A stretch of DNA of 37,290 bases from Gnetum montanum (GCA_015680685.1 MNCI01020127.1:94946-132235), one strand, 5' to 3'. Shown: positions 21,641 through 33,160, numbered from the stretch's first letter. The notes: generated by a model not told the origin, from the letters alone. A program made the numbers and translations.

Positions 21641-22760
21641 AAAGTAGGAGGACACCTAGTGGCTAATAGTTGATCTTGATAGTAACTCAAAAATTTTCAT
21701 GGAACCAACTAAGAGCTTGAAAAGTGCATATGTTGAAGGCATGGATGAACTACAACAAGTTCACTGCCAACTCTTTGATGAACCAAATGAAACTTAGTGG
21801 GAAGAGTTGGAAATCCCTAAACATTTCAAATAGGAGCCCCTAGAGTTAAAAAATTTACCTATCGACATGGAATATGCTTTTCTAAATAATCAAAATTCAG
21901 TGATAATCAATGTCAATCTTGCTCTTGAACAAAAAGAGAAGCTATTATAGGTGGTTAATAAATGATCAATAGCCTTTGCTTGGTTATATCCTAAACTCAC
22001 TGAGATTGATCCTAAGATAGTCCAACACTAAATCTATACTAATCCTTCGATAAAGCCAAAGAGATAGCTGTAATGGTGGTTGAACCTCAAATTGAAGTAG
22101 ATTATCAAGAAGGATATTGAACAACTCTTTAAGGCGGGGTTCATCTATCCCATTGTAGATAGCAAGTGGGTTAGCCCACTAGTGATAGTGCCAAGGAAAG
22201 ATGGCAAGTGGAGGGTCTGTATTGACTTCAAGTTGTTGAACATGGAAACCTACAAAGACCATTTTCCATTGTCATTTTTGGCCCAGGTGTTGGACACCAT
22301 CTTTGGGTATTACTTCTATAGCTTTTGGGATGGTTATAGTGGCTATAACCAAACTCATATTGCACTAGAGGATCAAGCCAAAACCACAATCACAAGTTCA
22401 TAGGGTACTTTTGCATACAAAAAGATGTCATTTGGTCTATGTAATGCCCTACAACTTTCCAATGCCTTGTCCTTAGCATATTTTAACAACAAATTGGTAG
22501 TTGGGTAAAAGTCTTTATGGATGACTTCTCTACCTATGGGGCTACATTTGGGAAAGCCCTGGATCATCTTGAGTAAGTGCTAAAAAGGTGTGTGGAGATA
22601 AATCTTCAGCTTGATTGGAAGAAAAGCCATTTGATGATCCAAGATGACACTGTTTTGGAGCATAAAATATCATAAGCAAGGATTTAAGTGGACCCTAAGA
22701 AAATAAGGATCATCTAAGGAATTAACTGCCAACCATAAATTATTAAAGACATATAGTCAT
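21641..22760 (+). pseudogene. Reverse transcriptase (element D), decayed
   Basis: RT makes cDNA from the element RNA. After a linker (LPIDMEYAFL near 21855), the palm/fingers show FKAGFIYPIVDSKWVSP, VIVPRKDGKWRVCIDF (22182 onward), DGYSGYNQTHIALEDQAKTT, FGLCNA and the catalytic VFMDDFSTYG (FMDD at 22514-22525). FMDD and the YAFL linker fit the Athila branch. A one-base loss near 22450 shifts the frame between FGLCNA and FMDD; stops are frequent. The thumb/connection part follows to about 22760. Confidence 0.85.
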
Positions 22761-23345
22761 TTCTTCGACACACTAGTTACTATTGGAAATTCATAGAGAA
22801 TTTCTCTAAAATTGTTAAATTGTTGGTAGAGCTGACAAAGAAAGTTACTCCATTCATCTAGACTAAGGAATGCAAGAAAGCATTCTAGCAACTCAAGCAG
22901 AAGCTTGTAGAAACTCCAATTCTACAAGTACGTAATTAGTCTAGACGATTCCATATTATGATGGATGCAACAAATTATGCTTTGGGAGCCATGCCCACAT
23001 AGTTGGATAACCCTTACGACATCTTGTGTGTAAGTCAAAGCACTTGGGTACACAGCTAAACTACATCACAATAGAGAAAGAATTGATGGCTTTGGTGTAT
23101 GCCATGGAAACATTTAGGCACTATGTGCTTGGGTAGAAGGTATTCATGCATACAAACCATAGTGCAATATGATTCCTAATGAACAAACCGATGGTGAGCC
23201 CCCATGTGATACAATAGCTTGTGATCTTGTAGGAGTTTGATCTCACGATGATAGATCAAAAGGAAACTAAGAATGTGATCGCTGACCACTTGTCTTGGTT
23301 TAAGTGGGACAATAAAGAGGAGGAGAGCCCATTGTCTAATTAATA
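22761..23345 (+). pseudogene. Connection and RNase H domain (element D), decayed
   Basis: RNase H removes the RNA strand after cDNA synthesis. Seen are FHIMMDATNYALGAM near 22948-22995 (the first Asp in MMDATNYA), then IEKELMALVYAMETFRHYVLG (23071-23132), FMHTNHSA (Thr-Asn-His where Thr-Asp-His is usual) and EFDLTMIDQKETKNVIADHLSW near 23236-23300. Stops and shifts occur, and a catalytic Asp appears changed to Asn. Confidence 0.82.
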
Positions 23346-24752
23346 TATTGATGAACTCCTTTTTCCTAGTGCTAGAAATGAATAAGTTCTTGTTGAACTT
23401 AATTGGTATGATGACATCCTCAATTATCTTCTTACTTAGGAGATGTCACAAGAGTTGGACCATAGGAAGAAACAATAGTTTTTTCATCAAGTCAAATGCT
23501 TCATGGAGATTAATGAACACCTTTATGAGGTGTGTGTCAATAGCTTGGTTCGTTAGTGTGTTCCTAATGTTGATCAATTGTGCATTCTCTAAGATGCTCA
23601 TGAGGGTCCTTGTGGGGGCCAGTATGTTGTGAGATGCATATCCATTAAGGTCCTGATGCAAGGTATTGTTGGCCAACACTCTTCAAGGATGCTTACCAAT
23701 TTGTCTACTCTTGTGAATGCTATCAACATGATGGTGAGATGATCACTCAAATTTAGGAACCTTAGTAGTGATCTAACCACTAGAATTCTTCAACATTTGG
23801 GGCATTGACTTCATGGGTCCCATTGCATTCATGTTGAATGGAAAGACATACATCATAGTCATTATTGACTATTGTATGAAATGGGTAGAAGGAGTAGCTA
23901 TCATCAACTGTACATCTTCTATAGCTACTTAGTTTGTACAAAATAAATGTTGTAAATAGGTTTGGAATGCCACATGCACTTATTTCTAACAATGGTACTC
24001 ATTTTATAGGCATCACTTTTCAAAATCTCATGAAATGCTTGGGGGTTGAACATAAATTAACAACACCCTACTACCCCCAAGCCAATGGTCAAGAAAAGGT
24101 AACAAATAGAGAGATCATTAAGATCTTAACTAGAATAATTAGCAATTATAGGCAATATTGAAGCATAAAACTCAATGATGCCCTTTAGACATACCACTCA
24201 ACATGGAAACTTCCTACAGGCTATTCTCCCTACGAGCTGGTGTATAGAAAACTGCCAAATCTTTCTATTCAGTCCAAGCTTTGTACACTTTCAATAGCTT
24301 ATGACCTAGACCTTGACCTTATCCTAGCATAAAAAGAAAGATTGATCAACCTTAATGTACTATATAAGAATCAATTAGTGGCCCTATCCTTGAATGAAGT
24401 GCACAAAGCATTTAATAAGAAATGACATGACCTCAGAATAAGTAAGGTAAATTTTCAACCAGGAGACAAGGTCCTTTACTAGAACCCCACACCTGTGCCA
24501 CAACAAACTAAGTTTCAAATGTTATAAAAAGGGCCTTATGTTATTTATGAAACCTTTCCCTCTAGGGCCATGTTAATATACAAACCTAAGAGGCCAAACA
24601 CAAGGCTATTAGTCAATATTCAACAAATAAAGCCTCTTCATGAGCCTAAGAGATCCACTGCTAGCAATGCCTCTTTGGATGGACACCCTTGCTCAATATT
24701 TTGGATCTCCTTATTTCAACTCAATCATGGGGGAGATGGCCTTCCATGTTGA
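23346..24752 (+). pseudogene. Integrase (element D), catalytic residues lost
   Basis: The N-terminal zinc-binding part is degraded (DAHEGPCGGQ near 23597, CECYQHDGEM near 23714). The core has FNIWGIDFMGPI (first Asp near 23809), YIIVIIDYCMKWVEG, then ALISNNGTHFIG, where the second catalytic Asp is Asn (23988-23990). The Glu 35 residues further on is Lys (24096-24098), as in E1. The C-terminal part has KPKRPNTRLLVNIQQIKP and ends HGGDGLPC at TGA 24750. The frame is continuous from 23934 to 24752, with stops at 24159, 24330 and 24480 that coincide with stop positions of E1. Confidence 0.87.
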
Positions 24753-25665
24753 TCATTTAAAGTGACTCAGTTTTTATAATTTTTTCTTATTTTTGCCCTT
24801 TTTCTATTTATACCATTTTTTGTTTTACACCATTGTTAGTATGTTTTAACTTTCTTGAATATTTTAAAATTTCTTATATACTTCACTTTATTTTAGTTTG
24901 GTTTTCTTATATTTTTTTTCTTTTTCTTTATTGCCAATAGGACATAGTGTTGCTGTAGCTACTATTGATGGTGGTTTGTACTTAATGTTTTTTATTACTA
25001 ATGTATAGATTCTATCTTTGAATTTTGGTATTGATAACTAAGACATGGTTTCTTTTTCATGAAATAGGTAGTGAGTTCATGTCATCCGCCCATCCACAAA
25101 ATTCTATGGTGTTTTGGAAATATGAGGTCCCTTGCTTGATAAGAACTTGAATGAACTTGTGTCCTTGGTACTTTCCAAACTCAAAAAGGATTAAATGGAT
25201 TGACAAGGGTGTGACTTCAAGGGGATTTGATACTCTTTGAACTTGCCTAGTCTCATGAGTGCATAAGCGTTTTCATGGATTTCTTATCATTCTATTGTTG
25301 ACCAATAATAGAAAGTCTCAAGTATTTACATGGTGTGGTTTCCATTCAAAACTCCATAAAAACCTAAAAATCAATAATGAGCTATAAGCATTAGTTATGG
25401 GAATAGAAAGACATGTTGCCCATGCTTGAAGGTCATCTCTAACTAAAGTCCTTCCTTACTTCCTACTAATCTTTTCTTTTCAATAAGAAATTGTGATTGA
25501 TCTATGGAAGCATTTTTATGTCTTGAGAGGATGGACTTGTTTTAGAGTATCGATGCAAAGTCATTGGAAGTGGTTGGTTTTCATCTAAACTAAGGATGGA
25601 CTTTATCGGGTCATTTAACCACAAAATCCACAAGGGACTTCATGTGACCATAATCTAGAACTCCA

Positions 25666-25706
<41 letters not shown>

Positions 25707-26105
25707 TAGTAATGCTTTTCATCATTCACCTCACTGCCAATTTTCCATGTCTTATTCAATGCGTTAGTTTGACGTGTCAAAATTCTTAGGTAGATTCTTC
25801 TTGGATAAGGTCCTTAACTTTCCATAACCACTCCTCAACCATGGGGCCCATGGACTCCTTGGTTTGAGGATATGCAAGGGCAAAAAGGGCATGAGCCTGC
25901 TATGGGGAGAACCCACTTACATTTCTCTTAGTTTGGCTAGTTAAGTTTCTCATCCTTAAGAATTTATGCAATCAAATATTTCTACATTCCCCATTGATTG
26001 CATCTAGCTATGCACTCCTTAGTGGCATTTCTCCATAAAATTCATTCTCTAAGCTAAAATTTCAATTTTGTGCATATCTAAGCCCTCTGCAAGCATTTCA
26101 TTGTT
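24753..26105 (+). other. Non-coding 3' region of element D, first part
   Basis: No coding frame is supported. The family blocks recur: 'GTGTGACTTCAAGGGG' near 25209, 'ACATGTTGCCCATGC' near 25411, 'GAGCCTGCTATGGGGAG' near 25891. A CT microsatellite lies at 25669-25703. The region ends at the insertion of element B. Confidence 0.68.
25669..25703 (+). repeat. (CT)n microsatellite
   Basis: An uninterrupted CT run of about 35 bp within the non-coding region of element D. Confidence 0.95.
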
Positions 26106-26962
26106 TATGAGTCATCATTTGTTAGGCCCTAACATTGGATACCTGATGTTGGAGCTAAGAAGCGATGTCGGATACCCAACGTCATCTCCTTTGGGCTCGC
26201 TTATAAATATAGCACTTGGGCACATAGTTTGGGCATTAGTTTCAATAGTTTTGCATTATTTTTTCATAATTTTGTTAATAGAGTAGCTAAATTTTTGCAG
26301 TTTTATTCCATAATCTTAGAGAATAGTGAGTGAGTGCCCATATAGTGGATCTAAGTCAGTTGTACGAAGTCTTATTCAACTAGCAATGTACCTAGACATA
26401 TTCCATGAGTAGCAATAAGATCAAGGTTGATTCTTATTCATTGCAGCACTTTGACTTAGATTATATTTACTTTCCATGCAATTTACTTTTCATGTACTTA
26501 GTTAATATTTATATTTTCATGTATGTTAATTAATGAAGCACATAGGTACGATCACTTCGAGCATGCATATGACTCTTGGTAATCCCAGCAATGATTAATG
26601 TTTGGTAACCTAGTAGCGTTATATGTGTTCAAGATGTGCATGGGAAGTGGGATCGGATACTTATGTTAGGGTAATTGACTATTAATTAGCAATTAGATTA
26701 GTTGAATTAATTATAAATTGAGTTTCAACCTATTGTTAATTATAGAACAGTAAAATATAAAATAATAAAAAGCATATGCCTCACTCTGGACTAAACCATA
26801 TGTGACAAAGCTACCACTAGTCCAAGTGTAAAGATAATGAACTGCGATCAAGGCATAGTGATCTAGATGCCACAACTAGTCCTATCCACAGAATTTAACT
26901 GAATTGTGTGTGAACGCTTGTGATTTGTATGGTTGGGCGTATGGGTACCTCGTTGCTCATCA
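26106..26962 (+). repeat. 5' LTR of element B
   Basis: It starts TATGAGTC (one base short of TGATGAGTC) and ends CTCATCA. U3 has imperfect palindromes at 26131-26150 (AACATTGGATACCTGATGTT) and 26164-26183 (GATGTCGGATACCCAACGTC). TATAAATA is at 26202-26209. It is about 29 bp shorter than the 3' copy because U3 has fewer palindrome units. Confidence 0.9.
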
Positions 26963-26980
26963 TTGGCGTTGTTGTTGTGA
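26963..26980 (+). promoter_or_regulatory. Primer binding site of element B (decayed)
   Basis: TTGGCGTTGTTGTTGTGA directly follows the LTR. It is a degraded version of the tRNA-Asp-type site. Confidence 0.72.
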
Positions 26981-27075
26981 TTAGTTATATTATACATGAT
27001 TTTTGTAAAAGTACTAATAATCTATCTCTTAGAAAACATTAATATTTTTAGTTACACACATTATCAGACAAAACC

Positions 27076-29383
27076 ATGTCTTCTTCACACATGATCCATA
27101 ATGCATCATATGATGAGAACACTCGTAGAAGAAATGATAGGATATATATTGAAGATAATTGGAGTGAACAACCTCAAGCAGGGGTTTCCTATGCTCATTT
27201 AGACCCTTACTACATTCAAAGACTACATTCAATTAGTGTAGACAATCCTAGAGGAGATGGAGTAAGTCCTAGATCAAGGAGGGCTTCAAGGCCTAGGACC
27301 TCCTCTAAACATAAACAAGATAAATCAAGGGACCAATGGAATAACTATAGAAGCCATGGTGATTCTTCCATCTCCTCATCTTCCTCTTCCTCTTCAACAT
27401 CTAGTTCTAACAAAGATGAATGTAGGTATAGAGATAGAGCTCCACTATGGGGACAAGACAAAGATATAAATCAAACCCAAGGGCAAAATCAAAGACATCA
27501 TAATGAGCATAGATAAGATTTTCATAATCAAACAAATTGAAATAAAATTTTTTATCACAACATGTCTAATGATGACGAACCCTTATTGGCCACTAAGAGC
27601 CTGATGTAGATCACAAAGGCAATTAAGATACCTCATAGGCATTGTAAGGAAAATTACCTACCTAGGCTTGATATTAATAATATCCCTAAGTTCATGGGGG
27701 GCTATGATTCTAATCCACAACATCATCTACAAGCCTTCCAAGATGCTTGTGCCTTATACAACATTAAAAGTGGGTTGGAAAAGTTTAAGCTCTTTCCTAG
27801 GATAGTAATTGATGAAGCTGAAAGTTGGTATAGATTGTTGGAACCAAGTTCCATTCACCAATGGTCCACAATGTTAGAACTTTCAATGAAAAACAAAAAA
27901 CCTATGCAAGAGTATCCAACCTAAGAAAAGAAATCCAAGAGTGGAAGTAGGAAAATCATGAACCCTTGGAAGTGGCCTTGTAAAGATACTATTATTTACT
28001 ACATAGATGGCCAAGCCATGCTTTCTCTGAGGAAAGGAAACTTTTCCACATCATATATGGGCTTTGTAATAAAACAAGGGAGACCCTTAAGATGTATGCT
28101 CTAGGTCAATTATTTGATCTATGAACCCATCAAATCAAAGAGTTAATCAAGCATGTGGTGAAAGAAGAAGGAGAGCTATGTAGATGAGAGAATGTAATAG
28201 AAAATAATGAGGATCCAACTGTGCAAAAGAAAATTATCCATATCTATGTTAAGGAAAAAGAGGCAGCTCTCGATGAGGTGATTTTACAATGGATCTTGCC
28301 AATAAAAAATTCTATCATTGAGATTAAAGAAAATTTGGATAACATGTTAGAATCAATGAATGAGAAAGGTAAAACTTGTGAATTAATCATAGAGGAGAGA
28401 GTAGTGCAAAATGAATCAAGTGATCACAACAAAAGGAGGAAAAAGAACCCAGAAACAACTAGGAACACATTTAGGCAAGAAGGGGAAATGACTGTAGAAG
28501 AAAAGGCTATAGACTCAACCAACAAAGAGGATGATGGATGCAACATTTGCCTATATGACCATCCAAAGGGCCATTGCCTAGTCTTGTTGCATCTACATGA
28601 GTATTGGGTAGGGGCATTAAATCCAAATTTTGTATAGAAGAACATGCCTAAGAGATTTCCTCTTTTGCACATTAATTTTAGACAACCCCAAAATCAATCG
28701 TACTAGCCTGGGTGACTTATTACCAGCCTCAACACTAGCATCAATCATAGTGGCAACAACCACAGTCATGGGGGAGGCCACCACCAAACTAGCCCTACCC
28801 TTACTGCTAGCTAAACCCATATGGATATTATGTTCAACAAGCTATTTCCCCGATTGGTTCTACTCCCTCTAACTCAAATCACTGCTACCACTCTCCCAAA
28901 CATCAACATCCTGCAACATCTTATATGAGGTTAGCACCTCACACCACTCATCCTTTGGCACATCCTCAATATTCTCATACTCACATGCCAGCACTAGCAA
29001 CACAAGAAGGTTTGACACCACAATATCAACAAATAGATGCCACTTGTGATGTGAATATGCATAGATATGCTGATACTAGTGGGCCTCAACTACAATGTAG
29101 GAAACATCCCTTCTGGAGGAAAGCTTGTAAGCCAAAGAAAACCATGCATGGACTCACCACATCATCTGCGCCAACACAATGCCAATCTGGTGCAATGCCT
29201 TCCTTTTCACAACCAACATCCTTTGATCATACACATAAGCCAATAACCATCACCACTCCAACACAAGACATAAATGATAAACCTATCATTGTGGGAGACA
29301 AAAGAATTCATGCATCACAAATAATGATAAGGGATGTAGTTTTTGGTGGGAAGTTCAAAATATTAATACAACCTCTATATTAG
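27076..29383 (+). pseudogene. Gag of element B, decayed
   Basis: ATG 27076 (MSSSHMIHNASYDENTRRR) opens a frame read to about 27880 with stops from 27514. The N-terminal part contains a long serine tract (27367-27410). The gag domain has LDINNIPKFMGGYD, LEKFKLFPRIVIDEAESWYRLLEPSSIHQW. A one-base loss near 27875 shifts the frame, which then continues through a Lys/Glu-rich helix, EALNPNFV-like sequence and the knuckle CNICLYDHPKGHC (28539-28577). A second shift near 28815 leads into a Pro/Thr/His-rich tail ending at 29383. The tail end differs from that of element A. Confidence 0.85.
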
Positions 29384-29540
29384 CCCACCATAAAGTTCAA
29401 GAGCAAGTGTGTGAGCAAAAGCTAGTCTACGTAGTAGCCACTAAACCAGAAGATACCCAGTGGCTTGAAAATAAGAATATAAAACTATCTCAAAGATGCA
29501 TGGAAGTAACTAATTTGCTTATCAGTTCTGGAATTTTCTG
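29384..29540 (+). pseudogene. Remnant of the protease-RT linker of pol (element B)
   Basis: An open stretch YVVATKPEDTQWL (29428 onward) matches IVATK-EDT-WL in the pol linker of element D at about 21630-21665. Protease is missing before it and RT after it. It shows that B derives from a pol-bearing ancestor by deletion. Confidence 0.55.
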
Positions 29541-30010
29541 ATTCTTCATATGTTTTCTTTCTTAATATTTTTCTCATTTCTTGAGTCATTCTCTTTATGT
29601 TTTATGAATGTATTTTATGTTTTTATTAAAAAAATTACCAAGTCATGATGCAGAAGTCAACACTATGTGTGGGTTTTTTGTGCTATGTTATCAAGATGAT
29701 TGGGTAAGTAATTGTGTAAAGTAGTGAGACCACCTCATCCATCTCTCCAATTCTCTAAATAAAGGGTCTTTTTCATGGAAATAATTTGGTTCATATTTTA
29801 TTAAACAAAAAATTAATCAATGATCATTGTACCTTAAAGAAAGAGGGAATGACTAACTCGGAATGGCAAAGGATGTGACCTCAAGGGGACTTGTTGGGTT
29901 CTCTTCTTAACTTCCTTCATGTGCTTCATGACTCCTCTTGGAACATATCATCACTCCTTTATCAACCAATAAAAAGGAAGCTGTGTCTTTGCATGGTGTG
30001 ATTCCTATCA

Positions 30011-30060
<50 letters not shown>

Positions 30061-31645
30061 NGAGAGAGAGAGAGAGAGAGAGAGAGAAGAACAAAAAAAT
30101 GAAAAAAATAAAAAAAAAACAATAATGGGAATTCAAAACACACCCCTTAGACACAATAATGGGCTATAAGATTTGGTTATGGGGCTAGAAAGACATGTTA
30201 CCCATGCCTGAAGGCACTCCTCTAACTAAGGCCCTTCCTTCCTTCTTCTCTTTTCATCTCTTTTTGGAGTGATGATTGTTCTTTGAGGTGGTTGTGGACT
30301 CATGGTGGTTGGCAAGATGGAACACATTAATGTGAGGTCACTATACATGGTATGGACTTGGTTTGAACTTGGATGAATAGGTATGGTGATCATTTTAATC
30401 ACACTTATCATAAGAACCTATTGTGGACATAGTCAAGTACCTTACATCCTGATCTCTACAATCCATTTTCATTTCATTATTCATCTCATTGCTGCATGTG
30501 ATTATGAGCCTTTTGGTTTTTTATAGTATAGTGCAACATTCTAACCACGGCAGTTGTGTGTTGTTTGGAACAAAGGTATGGTCTAAATTTGACTTCTTAG
30601 GTGCCCACAAACATCTATAGAAGTGGTTATGCAAGGGCATTATGGTAAGAGCCTGCTTTGGGGAGGCCCCACTTACATAACTTTTGTTGATCATGGCTTT
30701 GAACTAACCATCACATCTTTCAAAACATTCATGATGGTTTCTCTGAATTTATGCATGATTTTGGGACTACTTCTCATTTGTTTCATTTATTTTTCCTATT
30801 TTTCTATTTCCATATCCATTAATATTTCTTGTCCATCTTCTGAATTCGACGTTTGGTTTCAATTATTCAAACACCTATGTGTTTCTGGAGTTATGCTTAT
30901 TAGTCATGGGGGATAGGGATGCCTACTTTAAAATTTTTAAAATTTTTCCAACATCCTATCTTTGAATATCATGGTAACTAATAGTATTTGATCAAAATAA
31001 TGTGAATAGCTTGATGATTTTAGTTACCTCATAGCATTTGGCATAGTATGCTATAATCACCATATGCTTAGAAGAAAACTAAGGGATCCAAAAAGGGCTA
31101 ATTATTAAGAAAAATTTACCACAACTAATGTTGATCCTTTGGTGATTGCAAGTGATGCTAAAAGAAACACCTAAGGAAGAAGGTCTTTTGCTAGGCACGA
31201 AAACAAAGCCAAGAGAGGGACAATGGAGGATATGACCATGGGCAAATCATAGCACATACAAGATAGCAACTCAAAATTTGCATGTTTGCTAGATCCATGG
31301 GATGATGAGAAGAAATTTTATGTCCATCCTTCAAGAATGTTTTACATAACTAGAGAAGCATCAACATAATAATCAAGGTTGAAAGTCTACCACCGCTAGA
31401 GACAACAAGGAGAATCATCTTTAGATTATTCTTGAAGACCTCTGAAAATTTTGTAATATTCAATGTTTTTCTGGTCTTTATGTCACTCTATCATTTTGTA
31501 TGCATCCACTTAAATAAAATTTTGTAATGCAACACTCAGAGTTAATCAATAGTTTGCATATCAGTCACTAATCCCATACATTCCCAATATTTTGTAAGGA
31601 ACTTGTTCCTCATTTTGTTTAACTCAAGGATAAGTTTTTATTTAG
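29541..31645 (+). other. Non-coding 3' region of element B
   Basis: The family blocks recur: 'GATGTGACCTCAAGGGG' near 29872, 'ACATGTTACCCATGC' near 30192, 'GAGCCTGCTTTGGGGAGG' near 30649, 'AGTCATGGGGGATAG' near 30904. The part from 30920 to 31560 contains no ORF I can recognise and occupies the place of ORF2 in A and D. Short frames in it have no family match that I can see. Confidence 0.65.
30011..30087 (+). repeat. (GA)n microsatellite with an N
   Basis: A GA run of about 77 bp with one AAAG interruption and an N at 30061. E1 has only a short GA tract at the corresponding place near 1507, flanked by matching sequence. The apparent Ser-Leu ORF on the minus strand is an artefact of it. Confidence 0.95.
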
Positions 31646-31656
31646 TTGTGGGGATA
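31646..31656 (+). promoter_or_regulatory. Polypurine tract of element B
   Basis: GTTGTGGGGATA directly precedes the 3' LTR start TGATGAG. Confidence 0.8.
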
Positions 31657-32542
31657 TGATGAGTCATCAATTGTTAGGCCTTGATGTCAGATAACCAATG
31701 TTGGAGGCCCAATGTTAGGTACCCAACATTGAAGCTAAGACACTTTGTCGGATACTCGATGTCATCTCCTTTGGGCTTGTCTATAAATATAGCACTTGCG
31801 CACATGGTTTGGGCATCAGTTTCAATAGTTTTGCATTAGTTTTTCATAGTTTTGTCAATAGAGTAGTCAAATTCTTGTAGTTTAATTCCATACTCATAGA
31901 GAACAATTAGTGAGTGCCCACAGAGTGGATCTAAGTCAGTTGTATGAAGTGTTATTTGACTGGCAACGTACCTAGACATATTCCATGATCAGCAATAAGA
32001 TCAAGATTGATTCTTATTTATTATAGTGCTTTGACTTAGATTAGATTTACTTTCCATGCAATTTACTTTTCATGTACTTAGTTAATATTTACATTTTCAT
32101 GCATGTTAATTAATTAAGCACATAAGTATGATCGCTTCAAGCATGCATATGACTCTTGATAATCCTAGCAATGCTTAACGTTTGGTAACCCAGTAGCATT
32201 ATATGTGTTCAAGATGTGCATAGAAAGTGGGATCGGATACTTATGTTAGGGTAGTTGATTATTAATTAGCAATTAGATTAGTTGAATTGATTATAAATTG
32301 AGTTTCAACCTATTGTTAACCATAGAACAATAAAATATAAAATAATAAAAATCATATGCCTCACTCTATACTAAACCATACGTGATAAAGGTACCACTAG
32401 TCCAAGTGGGAAGACAGCAAACTGTGATCAAGGCATAGTGATCTAGATGCCACAACTAGTCCCATCCATGGAATTCGACTGGATCATGCATGAATGCTTA
32501 TGATTTTTATGGTTGGGCATAGGGGTACCTTTCCACTCATCA
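31657..32542 (+). repeat. 3' LTR of element B, 886 bp
   Basis: TGATGAG to CTCATCA. U3 contains a 20-bp palindrome AATGTTAGGTACCCAACATT (31711-31730, one mismatched pair) and two further related units (near 31690 and 31748). TATAAATA is at 31782-31789. It differs from the 5' copy at about one base in ten by eye, plus one extra U3 unit. Confidence 0.92.
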
Positions 32543-32638
32543 ATAATGTTCATGGCTTTTCTAGCTCTCTAAGGATCCCAAATTCATGCTCTAACTCTCT
32601 CTATTTTTCAAAGTGAAAAATTCTCTTTATAGGCTCTA

Positions 32639-32725
32639 TTGATGAGACCCCATTGATGGAGTGACTAAGTAGATGAGAACTTGTTGATGGGACCCCATCG
32701 ATGTAGCATAAAAACTCTATAAATA
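32639..32725 (+). promoter_or_regulatory. Internal promoter-like block of element D, copy of the LTR U3 motif
   Basis: Two copies of a dyad unit, TTGATGAGACCCCATTGA (32639-32656) and TTGATGGGACCCCATCGA (32684-32701), precede TATAAATA at 32718-32725. The 3' LTR of D contains ACCCCATTGATG near 36297 and both LTRs have GTTGACG/GTCGATG-type arms, so the block uses the vocabulary of the D LTR and not that of A, B or E1. It lies about 440 bp before ORF2. No LTR ends or PBS flank it. Promoter function is inference. Confidence 0.55.
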
Positions 32726-33160
32726 CGTGGTCACACTTAGCAATTTTTCACATTTGTGCTCAAATGAGGGGGAAGTTTTTGAATTTTTTAGAGCCCAAAA
32801 CCTTCTAAGAGCCATAACTTCCAAAATGTTTATTTGATTAAGCCTATTCTTTAGTCCTATAGCTACTAGAGGTAAGTTCTTTGTCATGGGGGCCACAAAC
32901 CTCAGGTTTTTGATAGAAAATGTTTTAAAATTTTTTTAACTCCCATAAAATTTTAACTAATAAAGTAACATTAAAACATCAATTTATGCAAGTTAAACCC
33001 TTCCAACAAACCTTGGTGACATTCTAAATTAAATAATATTAAAAAAATAAATTTTCCTTGGTCATAAGTTAGCCAAAGTGTAACTACCCAATGAGATAAG
33101 GTACTTAAATGATATAAGTTACACATTACAAGCTAATCCTTGGTTATGTTATGACCATAG
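32726..33160 (+). other. Putative leader upstream of ORF2 (element D)
   Basis: It contains the block CTACTAGAGGT ... TTTGTCATGGGGGCC near 32869-32897, shared with E1 (2231-2264) and, less well, with A and B. There is also a 'GGGGGAAGTTTTTGAATTTTTT' -like stretch near 32769 matching A near 11107. No ORF is present. Confidence 0.5.

Larger units (their letters stand above)
17593..26105 (+). mobile_element. Element D, first part: Athila-like element with gag and full pol
   Basis: 5' LTR, PBS, gag, protease, RT, RNase H, integrase and the non-coding 3' region follow in order. At 26105 it is interrupted by element B and resumes at 32543 with the internal promoter-like block, ORF2, PPT and 3' LTR. 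It is the only element here with both pol and ORF2, so it shows the full gene plan of the family. Catalytic residues are lost in protease (Asp to Asn) and integrase (Asp to Asn, Glu to Lys). Confidence 0.9.
26106..32542 (+). mobile_element. Element B: non-autonomous LTR retrotransposon (gag and a scrap of pol), about 6.4 kb
   Basis: 5' LTR, PBS, gag, a short pol remnant, the conserved non-coding region, PPT and 3' LTR. It is inserted in the 3' region of element D: D-like sequence with gag-pol lies on the left, and ORF2, PPT and a D-type LTR lie on the right. I could not find a clean 5-bp target duplication (TTGTT against ATAAT). It has neither ORF2 nor an internal promoter-like block. Confidence 0.88.

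Noticed and set aside
29907-30143. Minus-strand ORF rich in Ser-Leu
   Set aside because: It is the translation of the GA microsatellite and contains an unknown residue from the N.
26101-32547. 5-bp target duplication of element B
   Set aside because: The flanks TTGTT and ATAAT do not match; the nesting call rests on the D-type sequence on both sides instead.
32560-32900. A degraded 5' LTR of a further element ahead of ORF2 in D
   Set aside because: There is no TGATGAG start, no CTCATCA end and no PBS. The same layout occurs in element A, so it is read as an internal block.
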